DNA of 64,000 nucleotides from Flavobacterium luminosum (GTDB lineage: Bacteria; Bacteroidota; Bacteroidia; Flavobacteriales; Flavobacteriaceae): the NCBI RefSeq assembly GCF_023635005.1, contig NZ_JAMLJM010000009.1:1-64000 (forward strand), given 5' to 3'. The notes below the pieces were generated by a model, which ran no database searches, was not told where the DNA came from, and saw only the letters and a list, made by a program, of their open reading frames with translations. The position numbers and the translations under genes were made by a program. This document shows, in pieces, positions 1 through 8,140 of the stretch; position 1 is the first letter of the stretch, and each line of letters starts with the position of its first letter.

Positions 1-137
1 ATGCTGAACAGTCTTAATTGACCAATGACAAAATTTAGCTTTTATCTTTCTCTTTCTTCTGTTGAAATAAATTTATAAAATTTTCAAAGAACTTCCTTTT
101 ACAAACATAGGATGACAAGGAAGAGCATGAGGGAACA

Positions 138-173
138 TAAAAAAATCCCTAAAGAAAATTCTATTAGGGATTT
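138..173 (-). terminator. Rho-independent terminator of the repeat-protein gene
   Basis: A 10-bp perfect stem (AAATCCCTAA paired with TTAGGGATTT) lies just past the stop codon at 197. On the minus strand it is followed by a run of T. It ends transcription of the large minus-strand gene that begins at 4051. Confidence 0.75.
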
Positions 174-196
174 AGTATCTATTGATGATTTAGTCT

Positions 197-3100
197 TTAT
201 CGTTTAAGGGCAAAATGGGCTCTAAATTGTTTTTTCGCACCGTTCTCCTCATAATCTACCGTAAACCAATAATCGGTAGAAGGCAATGGTTGTTGGTTAT
301 AAGTTCCATCCCATTTTTCTTCTCCTTTTAATTGTTTGATAAGTTTACCAAAACGATCAAAAATATAAATCACATCCGTGTTTTGTAATCCTGCAATAAA
401 CCATTTGTCGTGATAACCGTCACCGTTTGGTGTAAAGAATTTCGGATATTCAATAACCAATACATCTTTCGTTAGATAACTACATTGCTGCGCATCGATT
501 ACTGTAACTGTATGTGTTCCCGAACTTACGTTGGTAAATACATTGGACGATTGGAAAACGCCTCCATCCAATTGGTAAAAATACGTACCTGTTCCTCCTA
601 TTACAGTTACTGTTAAAGTGGCATTACCACTAAAGTAATTGCTTTGTGTAATTGTTAATCCCGTCGCTGGCATGGTAGCGCCAACAGTTGCTGTAACCAA
701 TGGAGAAGTACATCCTGTTACGGTATTGACAGCAACTACTCCATAAGTACCCACTGCGGTAGCAGTATAAGTAGCCGTATTTGAATTAGCGATAGGATTA
801 TTGTTAAAATACCAAACAAAATCATGCATAGCCTCATCTAATTTAGCATCTAAAATATAAGAACCTGTAGCTACACCAGAGCTATTCACACAAATTGAAC
901 CCTCTGTTGGTCTAGGATCCGGCAAGGCATTAACTCTGATTGTTCCGTTTAGAGTTACGGATCCACAGGAACCTCCAGTCGTTGTAATGGAATAAGTATA
1001 AGGCGTTGCACTCGCCGTTGTTGGTGTACCGTTAATAGTAACTGTGTTTCCAGAAGTAGTGGCTGTTACTCCAGCGGGTAATCCTGTTACATTGGCACCT
1101 GTTGCTACACCACCAAAGGTATACGTTATTGTATTGATAGCTGTGTTAACACATACCGATTGGTTATTAGAGCCTGCTGTTGAAGTAAGTACTAAAGTAG
1201 GATTAGTATTTACACTGATACTACCATTTAATGAAGCACTTCCACAAACGCCACCTAAAGTTGAAATTACATAATTAGATGTTAATGCTGTGGTAGTACT
1301 TGGTGTTCCGCTAATGGTCACTGTATTTCCTGAAGTAGTATAGGTTACTCCTGCCGGTAATCCTGTCACATTGGCTCCAGTAGCATCTCCACTGAACGTA
1401 TAGGTAATCGGTGTAATAGCGGTACCGACACAAATCGTTTGATTGTTGGTTCCTGCTGCTGAAGTCAAAGTCAGCGTTGGACTAGTACAGGTTGTTGTAC
1501 AACTTACTGTTTGAGGAGGCACACAAGAAACACCATTGGCTGTCAGGGTAAAAGTTACTGTTTGTCCTAAAGTCAATCCAGTTACTGTAAAATTAGAAGG
1601 AGAAATATGTGTTCCAGTAATGGGTGCTCCTCCATCGATAGTATAACTATAAGTGAAACTTGTCTGACCCACATTACTAAAATCGAAAGCTAATGAAGAT
1701 GAGGTTGAATTGGCAGCATCACAGATTAGATTAAGAGACATTGCCGTATTCACTGCGATGGTTCCACTCATTGAAACCGTGCCACAAGTACCCCCTACCG
1801 TAGTTACGGTATAAGTAAACGGAGAACCTGTGGTAGTCGTTGGCGTACCGCTGATGGTCACCACATTTCCTAGAATGGAATACGAAACACCCTCAGGTAA
1901 ACCCGTTACGTTTGCACTGGTAGCGCCACCTCCAAAAGTATATTGGATATTTGCAATAGCATTATTCACACAAACCGATTGATTTTCTGTTCCAACTGCA
2001 GATGTTTGTGTTAAAGTCACCGATGGACTTACTGTAATAGTTCCATTTAGTGAAGTCGTACCGCAAGTACCTCCTACCGTAGTTACGGTATAAGTAAACG
2101 GAGAACCTATAGTAGTGGTTGGCGTCCCGCTGATGGTCACTACATTTCCACTAACAAAAAATGAAACACCCGCTGGTAAACCCGTTACGTTTGCACTAGT
2201 AGCGCCTCCACCAAAAGTATATTGGATATTCGTTATAGTATTATTGACACAAACCGATTGATTTTCTGTTCCAACTGCAGATGTTTGAGTTAACGTAACC
2301 GATGGATTTACTGTAATGGTTCCATTTAATGAAGTCGTACCGCAAGTCCCTCCTACGGTAGTTACTGTATAAGTAAACGGAGAACCTGTAGTAGTCGTTG
2401 GCGTACCGCTGATGGTCACCACATTTCCTAGAATGGAATACGAAACACCCTCAGGTAAACCCGTTACGTTTGCACTGGTAGCGCCACCTCCAAAAGTATA
2501 TTGGATATTTGCAATAGCATTATTCACACAAACTGTTTGGTTTTCTGTTCCTGAAGCCGAAGTTTGAGTTAAAGTCACCGATGGACTTACTGTAATAGTT
2601 CCATTCAGAGAAGTCGTACCACAAGTACCTCCTACCGTAGTTACGGTATACGTAAACGGAGAACCTGTAGTAGTGGTTGGCGTACCGCTAATGGTCACCA
2701 CATTTCCACTAATGCCAAATGAAACACCTGCTGGTAAACCCGTCACGTTTGCACTTGTAGCGCCTCCACCAAAAGTATATTGGATATTTGTAATAGCGTT
2801 ATTCACACAAACCGATTGGTTTTCTGTTCCAGCTGCTGATGTTTGAGTTAACGTAACCGATGGATTTACTGTAATAGTTCCATTTAGTGAAGTCGTACCA
2901 CAAGTCCCTCCTACGGTAGTTACTGTATAAGTAAACGGAGAACCTGTAGTAGTCGTTGGCGTACCACTGATGGTCACCACATTTCCACTAATAGCAAATG
3001 AAACACCCGCTGGTAAACCCGTTACGTTTGCACTAGTAGCGCCACCCCCAAAAGTATATTGGATATTTGATATCGCATTATTCACACAAACCGTTTGGTT

Positions 3101-4051
3101 TTCTGTTCCAGCTGCTGATGTTTGCGTTAGAGTAGCTCCACTTACAGTAACCGTAATAGTATCAGTAATGTTAGTTCCACAAGAACTAGTAGCCGTTAAA
3201 GTTAACGTGATCGTACTACCATTAGTAGCAGTGGTTGGAACAGTATAATTGGTAGATAAATTATTGGGTGAAGCAAAACTCCCCGAAGGTGCCGACCAAG
3301 CAACACTCGCATGTCCTTGAGCCGTTCCGGATAAAGTTATTGTTTGTCCCGCACAAGCCGTTACCGTAGCTGAACCAGCATCAACTGTAAAACTTTGTGC
3401 TACTGGTGCTTTACATCCATTATTTACATAAGAGGCAGTTCCGGAAGGTGTAAAATTAACTGTAGCTCCATTATTGTCAGCATCATTACCTCCTGTAGTT
3501 CCATAAATATTTACTAGTTTAGTTCTATCATACGTTACAGAGTCTGAACAACTTCCAAAATTTGCCGATAGAGTTCTCGTTCCTGGACCATTATAATTAG
3601 CAAAATGCCCTCCCGTAGTGGTAGGATTATTTTGAAAAATCATGTAAATATCACTATTCAAAGGGCCGAAAGAATTTAAAGTGGTATCTAAATTAAAACT
3701 GGTTACCACAATCACGGTGGCATTAGCGGGTAAAACGCCTCCAGTAGGTTCTAAGATTCTTCCACAACCTCCTGCAGCTGCTATGTCTGCATTGAGTTGG
3801 GCTACCTTAGCGGCAGTAGTAGCGTTTTGAACTAATGTTTTCCAACTTTGGGAAGGCCAATTCACTGAAAAATTACTGGTATTCTGTGCCGTTGGTCCGA
3901 TTTTCATACGGAACATTTCATTGAAGCCTTCATTAGTGCCATTGTCACAGGCATCGACTAAAATACTTTCAATTTCAAAACATTGTGAAAAAGAAAGATT
4001 ATGAAACAAAAACATTACAAGAAGTAAGGCAAATCTTTTAGGGGTACTCAT
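197..4051 (-). CDS. Large repeat-built secreted protein with type IX secretion (type B) C-terminal domain
   Basis: This 1284-residue protein has a signal peptide at about residues 1-22. A cysteine-containing N-terminal region follows (about 23-215), then Ig/PKD-like segments. Residues 307-771 hold five nearly identical 93-residue repeats carrying motifs such as TFGGGATSANVTGLP and VTTVGGTCGTTSLNGTI. Two diverged copies of the same unit follow. The last 85 residues or so (FFTPNGDGYHDKW ... IYIFDRFGK ... WDGTYN ... DYWFTV) are the gliding-motility-associated, type B sorting domain recognised by the type IX secretion system. The protein is therefore expected to cross the outer membrane by T9SS and be released or held at the cell surface as an adhesin or matrix protein. 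It stands alone, divergent from the gene at 4391. Its ligand is unknown. Confidence 0.9.
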   Translation of the reverse strand: MSTPKRFALLLVMFLFHNLSFSQCFEIESILVDACDNGTNEGFNEMFRMKIGPTAQNTSNFSVNWPSQSWKTLVQNATTAAKVAQLNADIAAAGGCGRILEPTGGVLPANATVIVVTSFNLDTTLNSFGPLNSDIYMIFQNNPTTTGGHFANYNGPGTRTLSANFGSCSDSVTYDRTKLVNIYGTTGGNDADNNGATVNFTPSGTASYVNNGCKAPVAQSFTVDAGSATVTACAGQTITLSGTAQGHASVAWSAPSGSFASPNNLSTNYTVPTTATNGSTITLTLTATSSCGTNITDTITVTVSGATLTQTSAAGTENQTVCVNNAISNIQYTFGGGATSANVTGLPAGVSFAISGNVVTISGTPTTTTGSPFTYTVTTVGGTCGTTSLNGTITVNPSVTLTQTSAAGTENQSVCVNNAITNIQYTFGGGATSANVTGLPAGVSFGISGNVVTISGTPTTTTGSPFTYTVTTVGGTCGTTSLNGTITVSPSVTLTQTSASGTENQTVCVNNAIANIQYTFGGGATSANVTGLPEGVSYSILGNVVTISGTPTTTTGSPFTYTVTTVGGTCGTTSLNGTITVNPSVTLTQTSAVGTENQSVCVNNTITNIQYTFGGGATSANVTGLPAGVSFFVSGNVVTISGTPTTTIGSPFTYTVTTVGGTCGTTSLNGTITVSPSVTLTQTSAVGTENQSVCVNNAIANIQYTFGGGATSANVTGLPEGVSYSILGNVVTISGTPTTTTGSPFTYTVTTVGGTCGTVSMSGTIAVNTAMSLNLICDAANSTSSSLAFDFSNVGQTSFTYSYTIDGGAPITGTHISPSNFTVTGLTLGQTVTFTLTANGVSCVPPQTVSCTTTCTSPTLTLTSAAGTNNQTICVGTAITPITYTFSGDATGANVTGLPAGVTYTTSGNTVTISGTPSTTTALTSNYVISTLGGVCGSASLNGSISVNTNPTLVLTSTAGSNNQSVCVNTAINTITYTFGGVATGANVTGLPAGVTATTSGNTVTINGTPTTASATPYTYSITTTGGSCGSVTLNGTIRVNALPDPRPTEGSICVNSSGVATGSYILDAKLDEAMHDFVWYFNNNPIANSNTATYTATAVGTYGVVAVNTVTGCTSPLVTATVGATMPATGLTITQSNYFSGNATLTVTVIGGTGTYFYQLDGGVFQSSNVFTNVSSGTHTVTVIDAQQCSYLTKDVLVIEYPKFFTPNGDGYHDKWFIAGLQNTDVIYIFDRFGKLIKQLKGEEKWDGTYNQQPLPSTDYWFTVDYEENGAKKQFRAHFALKR
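1739..3133 (-). repeat. Tandem 279-bp repeats (five near-identical copies) in the T9SS protein gene
   Basis: The coding sequence repeats with a period of 93 codons, beginning at the TLTQTS motif (residue 307) and continuing to about residue 771. The copies are very similar at DNA level as well, including synonymous positions, which suggests recent duplication or gene conversion. Two more diverged copies lie between about 920 and 1480. Copy number is likely to vary between strains. Confidence 0.85.
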
Positions 4052-4390
4052 TCTTTTTACTGCTTTATTTGAAAAGCGGAAGCAAATCTACAAAAACAGA
4101 ACAATTAATATTAACAAAAAATTAATATTTGTAAAAAATTTAAATGAGGTTAATTAAAAATTAAGAAAAAATTAAATAATTCAGCACTCCAATATTTAAT
4201 ATAACCAATAATTCTTACAAATTATTCAATACTTAGGTCAAAAGAATTCATTTATTATTTAATTCTTAAGTAGTAACATAATAAATGACGAAAAATTATA
4301 ATCAAAATTAATTACAACAATAGGTTCATCTTTGCATATAACCACTTTCTTGACCAAGCCTATTTTATTTTGTATATTTGAATAAAAAAA
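4052..4390. other. AT-rich divergent intergenic region
   Basis: This 339-bp gap separates two divergently transcribed genes and is very AT-rich. The only element recognised is the promoter of the right-hand gene at its right end. No ORF or strong hairpin was seen. Confidence 0.6.
4349..4380 (+). promoter_or_regulatory. Bacteroidota-type promoter of the DsbA-family gene
   Basis: A CTTG -33-like element (4349-4352) is followed after 20 bp by TATATTTG (4373-4380). The latter matches the Bacteroidota -7 consensus TAnnTTTG. The predicted transcript start leaves only a short A-rich leader before the ATG at 4391. Confidence 0.55.
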
Positions 4391-5104
4391 ATGAATCTAA
4401 AACTTAACCTCGATATTTGGTCGGACATGCTTTGTCCGTTTTGTTTCATAGCCAAACACAATTTAGACCAAGCCTTAGCCTCCTTTCCTGATGCTAAAGA
4501 CATTGAAATTCGTTGGCATAGCTACCAATTAGCCCCTCAAATCTCGTATGATCCTACCAAAGATGCGCACCAAGCTTTGGCAGACCACAAAGGCATGACT
4601 AGAGAAACTGCTTTACAACTGAATCAGCAGGTGGCTCAAATGGCGACTCAAGTAGGACTAAGCTTTGATGTGGATAACATGAAATGGGCTAACACGCTCA
4701 AAGCACACCGATTGTTACAATGGGTTAAAACCCAAGGAAAGGCTCACGAACTCGAAGAGCGATTGTTTCAAGCGGTATTCAGCAAAGGAGAAAACATTGA
4801 AGACGAATCCGTTTTATTAAACATCGTCTCTGAATTAGGTCTATCAACAAAAGAAGCCGCTTCAGCATTAGATAGTGATGCCTTTACTGAAGCTGTAGAA
4901 CAAGATATCCGCAATGCTCAATATGTAGGATTAAGAGGAGTTCCTCACTTTGTGATTAATGAGAAATCGGCATTTAGTGGTGCGTTACCTCCTGAGAGTT
5001 TTCTAAAAATTTTAACGCAAATCCATCAAGAGTGGAAAAGCAGTCAGATTACTCCATTAAATGTACAAGGACAGAATTGCGATTTATCAGGAAACTGCGA
5101 TTAA
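4391..5104 (+). CDS. DsbA-family (FrnE-like) oxidoreductase
   Basis: This 237-residue protein has no signal peptide and matches the cytoplasmic FrnE/2-hydroxychromene isomerase-like branch of the DsbA superfamily. The N-terminal strand ends in a CPFC redox motif (residues 16-19, within SDMLCPFCFIAKHNL). A helical insertion follows, and the late motif VGLRGVPHFVINEK supplies the cis-proline loop of the thioredoxin fold. It ends with a short Cys-containing tail (QNCDLSGNCD). It probably acts as a thiol-disulfide oxidoreductase or isomerase in the cytoplasm; the substrate is unknown. It may be cotranscribed with the next gene, 34 bp downstream. Confidence 0.85.
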   Translation: MNLKLNLDIWSDMLCPFCFIAKHNLDQALASFPDAKDIEIRWHSYQLAPQISYDPTKDAHQALADHKGMTRETALQLNQQVAQMATQVGLSFDVDNMKWANTLKAHRLLQWVKTQGKAHELEERLFQAVFSKGENIEDESVLLNIVSELGLSTKEAASALDSDAFTEAVEQDIRNAQYVGLRGVPHFVINEKSAFSGALPPESFLKILTQIHQEWKSSQITPLNVQGQNCDLSGNCD

Positions 5105-5137
5105 TTTCTTATAATACAAAAACTAACAGATGCTCTT

Positions 5138-5695
5138 ATGTTCGCTCGATATTCTTTAGTCATACAACCCAGTCCTGACGTTGTTCTTGAAGTTAAAGCG
5201 ATGAAAGAGCATCTGTCTTCTAAAATTGGTTGGTATCATAGTAAAAATTCGATGGCTCATCTTACCATTAATGAGTTCGAAGCACCCGTAAACGAGAGCG
5301 ATAAAATAGCACATCATCTTCATTCGATAGCTAGTTACCTCTCTTCCGAAACAGTCTGTTTTAACCATTTCGATACTTTTCCGAACGGTGCTTTCTTTTT
5401 GGCTCCCGATGCTACTTCGAAACTGTTTTTAAAGGATATTTTACGACAAGTTCATGAAGAATTTCGATACCCGACTGTACTGAAAAACAATGAACCTCAT
5501 ATTTCTATTGGGAGACGATTACAAGAAGAACAACTTCAAATCGCTCATGCACTATTTGACTCCCCTTCGCTTTCTTTTTTGTGTGATAGAATTGCCCTTC
5601 GGATTTTTAATACGTCTCGCAAACAATTTGACATAGTTTCCGAGTTCGTATTTCAGGGAAAAACAAAAGGGGGAACACCCTTGACACTATTTTGA
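5138..5695 (+). CDS. 2'-5' RNA ligase / cyclic phosphodiesterase family protein
   Basis: The 185-residue product has the two tandem H-x-(T/S) motifs of the 2H phosphoesterase superfamily: AHLTINEF near residue 46 and PHISIGRR near residue 127. Members act on 2',3'-cyclic phosphate or 2'-5' linked RNA ends. The exact substrate cannot be told from sequence. It is convergent with the YchJ-like gene that follows. Confidence 0.8.
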   Translation: MFARYSLVIQPSPDVVLEVKAMKEHLSSKIGWYHSKNSMAHLTINEFEAPVNESDKIAHHLHSIASYLSSETVCFNHFDTFPNGAFFLAPDATSKLFLKDILRQVHEEFRYPTVLKNNEPHISIGRRLQEEQLQIAHALFDSPSLSFLCDRIALRIFNTSRKQFDIVSEFVFQGKTKGGTPLTLF

Positions 5696-5719
5696 GGTAC
5701 TGAACTTAATAATCCAAGA

Positions 5720-6091
5720 TTAATAGCCCTCTACATAATACCACTGCTCCCCTTCTTTCTTGAATGTTGAGTGTTCATGATGGCAGTGTGCCTGAGTGCT
5801 TTGGTCCAGATAAAAAGCTTTAAACTCTACCTTATTTTCTGTTGCTTTAATCACTTCCAATTTTAACCAATGGTTTTGTACTGCCCAATCCAAAATCTCT
5901 TTCTTGTTGTGTCTTTTTCTTGTCTTGGGATGTGTGGTAGCAATCAAATAATCAGCCTGATGTATACAATATGCCGAATAACGGGAACGCATCAATGCTT
6001 CGGCCGTTTGTGGTTTTTGTGTACCCAGAATATAGGGTTCGCAACAATCTTTAAACCTTTTTTCGGAACCACAATAACATTTCTTATCCAT
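5720..6091 (-). CDS. YchJ-like (UPF0225) protein with SEC-C motif
   Basis: The protein has 123 residues. The N-terminus carries a SEC-C type zinc-binding motif (CYCGSEKRFKDCC, residues 5-17), followed by the YchJ/NTF2-like body (TAEALMRSRYSAYCIHQADYLIATTHP). The family is widespread but its function is undefined; a role in metal or protein binding is usually assumed. Its start overlaps the end of the upstream 76-residue gene by 8 bp, so the two are probably translated from one mRNA. Confidence 0.85.
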   Translation of the reverse strand: MDKKCYCGSEKRFKDCCEPYILGTQKPQTAEALMRSRYSAYCIHQADYLIATTHPKTRKRHNKKEILDWAVQNHWLKLEVIKATENKVEFKAFYLDQSTQAHCHHEHSTFKKEGEQWYYVEGY

Positions 6092-6314
6092 TTTTAAGTG
6101 CCAATTGTTCTAATAGTAAACGGTATTTACTCAAAGTAATCAAATCTTCGTCTTGTACAGCAAAATCGGTTAACTCTTCCAAAATTGTATTAGCTTCTTG
6201 TAGTTTTTGGGCTGCTCCTGTTTGATCCTTTACTACCAAACAATCTATGACAGCCTGAATAGTTGCTTTGAGTTTTGAATAATTCATTTCCATGTACCAA
6301 TCTTTAAGCGTCAA
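6084..6314 (-). CDS. Small helical protein of unknown function
   Basis: I do not recognise this 76-residue protein. It is predicted to be mainly helical (LKATIQAVIDCL ... AAQKLQEANTILEEL ... LSKYRLLLEQLALKNG). An internal Met start, at MEMNYSK or MNYSKLK, is possible. It precedes and overlaps the YchJ-like gene by 8 bp, which supports it being real and cotranslated. Confidence 0.6.
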   Translation of the reverse strand: MTLKDWYMEMNYSKLKATIQAVIDCLVVKDQTGAAQKLQEANTILEELTDFAVQDEDLITLSKYRLLLEQLALKNG

Positions 6315-6517
6315 AGATACACAATATCTATGTTTCTGATTGACATACCATCATCCGTCGGCAGAATTAATCTTCTTTATATGAGAGTTCGTCAAGAGAT
6401 TTTTGGATTGTGTATGATTTTAAAAGAAAAACATACAATTTGAAAAACTGTAACGTATATTTGTCTTTGCAACTTATGGTATGTAATCTTACTATCAGCC
6501 TGAAAAACTTCGAATTT

Positions 6518-7153
6518 ATGAAAGACCTTATTAAAAATCATTTCCCGAATTTCAGTCCACAACTGATGGATGAATTGGATAAAAATGCCAGTATTCAGTC
6601 CTTCAAAGCCGGAGATATTGTGATTCGTTCGGGTCAATATATCAAGAGTACCGTATTAGTGGTTAGTGGAAAACTGAAGGTATACCGTTTGGATGACGAC
6701 GGAGGAGAATTCTTTATGTATTACCTTCAACCGGGTCAGGCTTGTGCCTTATCGATGATTTGTGCTACCAAACAAGAAACCAGCGAAATCATGGCTAAAG
6801 TAGTAGAAGATGCTGAGTTGATTATGGTGCCTTTGCAAGTAATGGAGAAATGGATGGCCAGTCATCGTTCTTGGTATGAATTTGTGATTCAGACCTATCG
6901 TCGACGTTTTGAAGAAGTGCTTACAGTGATTGACAATATTGCTTTTAAGGCTATGGACGAACGTTTAGAGTTTTACTTGAAACGACACCGAGAAGCTTGT
7001 CAGTGTAATGATATTAAATTATCACATCAGGAAATTGCTTCGGAACTCAATACTTCTCGCGAGGTTATTTCCCGATTGCTCAAAAAAATGGAACAGCGCC
7101 ATCTCCTTAGACTTCATCGAAGCCATATCGAACTGCTGCCAAGTTTTCGTTAA
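6518..7153 (+). CDS. Crp/Fnr-family transcriptional regulator
   Basis: This 211-residue protein has an N-terminal cyclic-nucleotide-binding-type beta-barrel (FKAGDIVIRSGQYIKSTVLVVSGKLKVYRLDDDGGEFFMYYLQPGQACALS). A dimerisation helix and a C-terminal winged helix follow (KLSHQEIASELNTSREVISRLLKKME). There is no Fnr-type N-terminal Cys cluster, but C-A-L-S-M-I-C in the barrel and CQC later offer thiols that could sense redox state or sulfur. I chose the ATG at 6518 because a -7 promoter element (TATATTTG, 6456-6463) lies inside the longer open frame, which starts at 6410. It heads the sulfur/efflux cluster, and palindromes of Crp/Fnr type precede the units downstream, so it is the likely regulator. 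The effector is unknown. Confidence 0.85.
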   Translation: MKDLIKNHFPNFSPQLMDELDKNASIQSFKAGDIVIRSGQYIKSTVLVVSGKLKVYRLDDDGGEFFMYYLQPGQACALSMICATKQETSEIMAKVVEDAELIMVPLQVMEKWMASHRSWYEFVIQTYRRRFEEVLTVIDNIAFKAMDERLEFYLKRHREACQCNDIKLSHQEIASELNTSREVISRLLKKMEQRHLLRLHRSHIELLPSFR

Positions 7154-7169
7154 TGTGATAATAGTTACT
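7154..7169. promoter_or_regulatory. Putative Crp/Fnr operator upstream of the TSUP gene
   Basis: TGTGAT-AATA-GTTACT is an imperfect palindrome. It closely matches the sites at 9581 and 12687. Its centre is 36.5 bp before the last base of the -7 element at 7191-7198, about -41.5 from the expected start, which is the class II activator position. Confidence 0.6.
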
Positions 7170-7190
7170 GATTAAACTTTTTTTTACACC

Positions 7191-7198
7191 TACCTTTG
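7191..7198 (+). promoter_or_regulatory. -7 promoter element of the TSUP gene
   Basis: TACCTTTG fits the Bacteroidota TAnnTTTG consensus 19 bp before the ATG. No good TTTG -33 element is present, as expected for an activator-dependent promoter. Confidence 0.55.
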
Positions 7199-7217
7199 TA
7201 TATCAGTATCAGTAAAC

Positions 7218-8003
7218 ATGGAAATTTTAGGGTACATTGCCGCGATAGCTATTGGAATAACGTTAGGATTAATTGGAGGAGGAGGCTCTATTCTGACTGT
7301 TCCTATTTTGGTCTATTTATTCCGAATTAATCCTGAATTAGCCACTAGTTATTCTTTATTTATTGTCGGGATAACAGCTAGTATAGGCTCTATTAAACAG
7401 TACTTATTACAACTTTTAAAACTTAAGGAAGCGATTTATTTTGCAGTTCCTTCTGTTTTGTCATTGTTGTTGGTTCGAAAATTGGTACTCCCTTCTATTC
7501 CTGATAACTTATGGACTCTCGGAGATTTGATGATTACCAAGAATATGTTCATCATGCTGATTTTTGCGGTACTAATGCTATTGGCTTCCCGAGCGATGAT
7601 TTACGGTCAACCTAAAACGAACACAAAAGAACCGAATTATTTTAAATTAGGTGGCATTGGATTGGGTGTTGGTTTAGTTACCGGTTTTTTAGGAGCTGGA
7701 GGTGGTTTTCTAATTATTCCTGCTTTGTTATTTTTTGCCGGAATTCCCATGAAGCAAGCGGTAGGAACTTCCTTATTTATTATTGCCCTTAACTCTTTGA
7801 TAGGTTTTACCGGAGACATCATCAGCGGTGTAAAACTCGATTATCCTTTTCTATTATCAATTACAGGAATTGCAGTTATTGGGATGTTTATTGGAATGGC
7901 TATATCAAAAAAAATAGACGGAGCTAAACTGAAACCTGCCTTTGGTTGGTTTGTACTAGCCATGGGAATTTTCATTGTTGTAAAAGAAATTTGGCTGAGT
8001 TAA
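7218..8003 (+). CDS. TSUP-family (TauE/SafE) membrane exporter
   Basis: This 261-residue membrane protein has about seven or eight hydrophobic segments and the internal duplication typical of TSUP transporters. The glycine-rich signature appears twice: GLIGGGGSILTVPILVY near the start and TGFLGAGGGFLIIPALLFF near the middle. The family moves sulfite, sulfonates, thiosulfate or other sulfur anions. Here it sits next to persulfide dioxygenase-rhodanese genes and shares their putative Crp/Fnr site, so export of sulfite or thiosulfate made by those enzymes is a reasonable inference. Confidence 0.88.
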   Translation: MEILGYIAAIAIGITLGLIGGGGSILTVPILVYLFRINPELATSYSLFIVGITASIGSIKQYLLQLLKLKEAIYFAVPSVLSLLLVRKLVLPSIPDNLWTLGDLMITKNMFIMLIFAVLMLLASRAMIYGQPKTNTKEPNYFKLGGIGLGVGLVTGFLGAGGGFLIIPALLFFAGIPMKQAVGTSLFIIALNSLIGFTGDIISGVKLDYPFLLSITGIAVIGMFIGMAISKKIDGAKLKPAFGWFVLAMGIFIVVKEIWLS

Positions 8004-8072
8004 TCGCATTCTATAAGAAATTTATTATTGTTTTTATACGTTTTGAATTTCTTGTTCCATTCCTTCCCTTTT

Positions 8073-8088
8073 CCTGATAAATATCATC
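8073..8088. promoter_or_regulatory. Weaker Crp/Fnr-like palindrome upstream of the first rhodanese gene
   Basis: CCTGAT-AAAT-ATCATC has a perfect TGAT-N4-ATCA core, close to the E. coli FNR consensus half-sites. It is centred exactly 36.5 bp before the last base of the -7 element at 8110-8117, the same geometry as the three other sites. The outer bases match less well. Confidence 0.4.
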
Positions 8089-8109
8089 TTTTTAGTTTTT
8101 GCTTAATCC

Positions 8110-8117
8110 TATTTTTG
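8110..8117 (+). promoter_or_regulatory. -7 promoter element of the first dioxygenase-rhodanese gene
   Basis: TATTTTTG matches TAnnTTTG and lies 23 bp before the ATG at 8141. Confidence 0.5.
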
Positions 8118-8140
8118 TTTGAATCAATAAATGAAATCTC

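Noticed and set aside
1044..1274. Plus-strand open frames inside the repeat protein gene (also 2970-3248)
   Set aside because: They are antisense to a clear gene and arise from the repeats.
6410..6517. A 36-residue N-terminal extension of the Crp/Fnr regulator
   Set aside because: A promoter-like TATATTTG lies within it, and family members start near MKDLIKNHF, so the ATG at 6518 was chosen.
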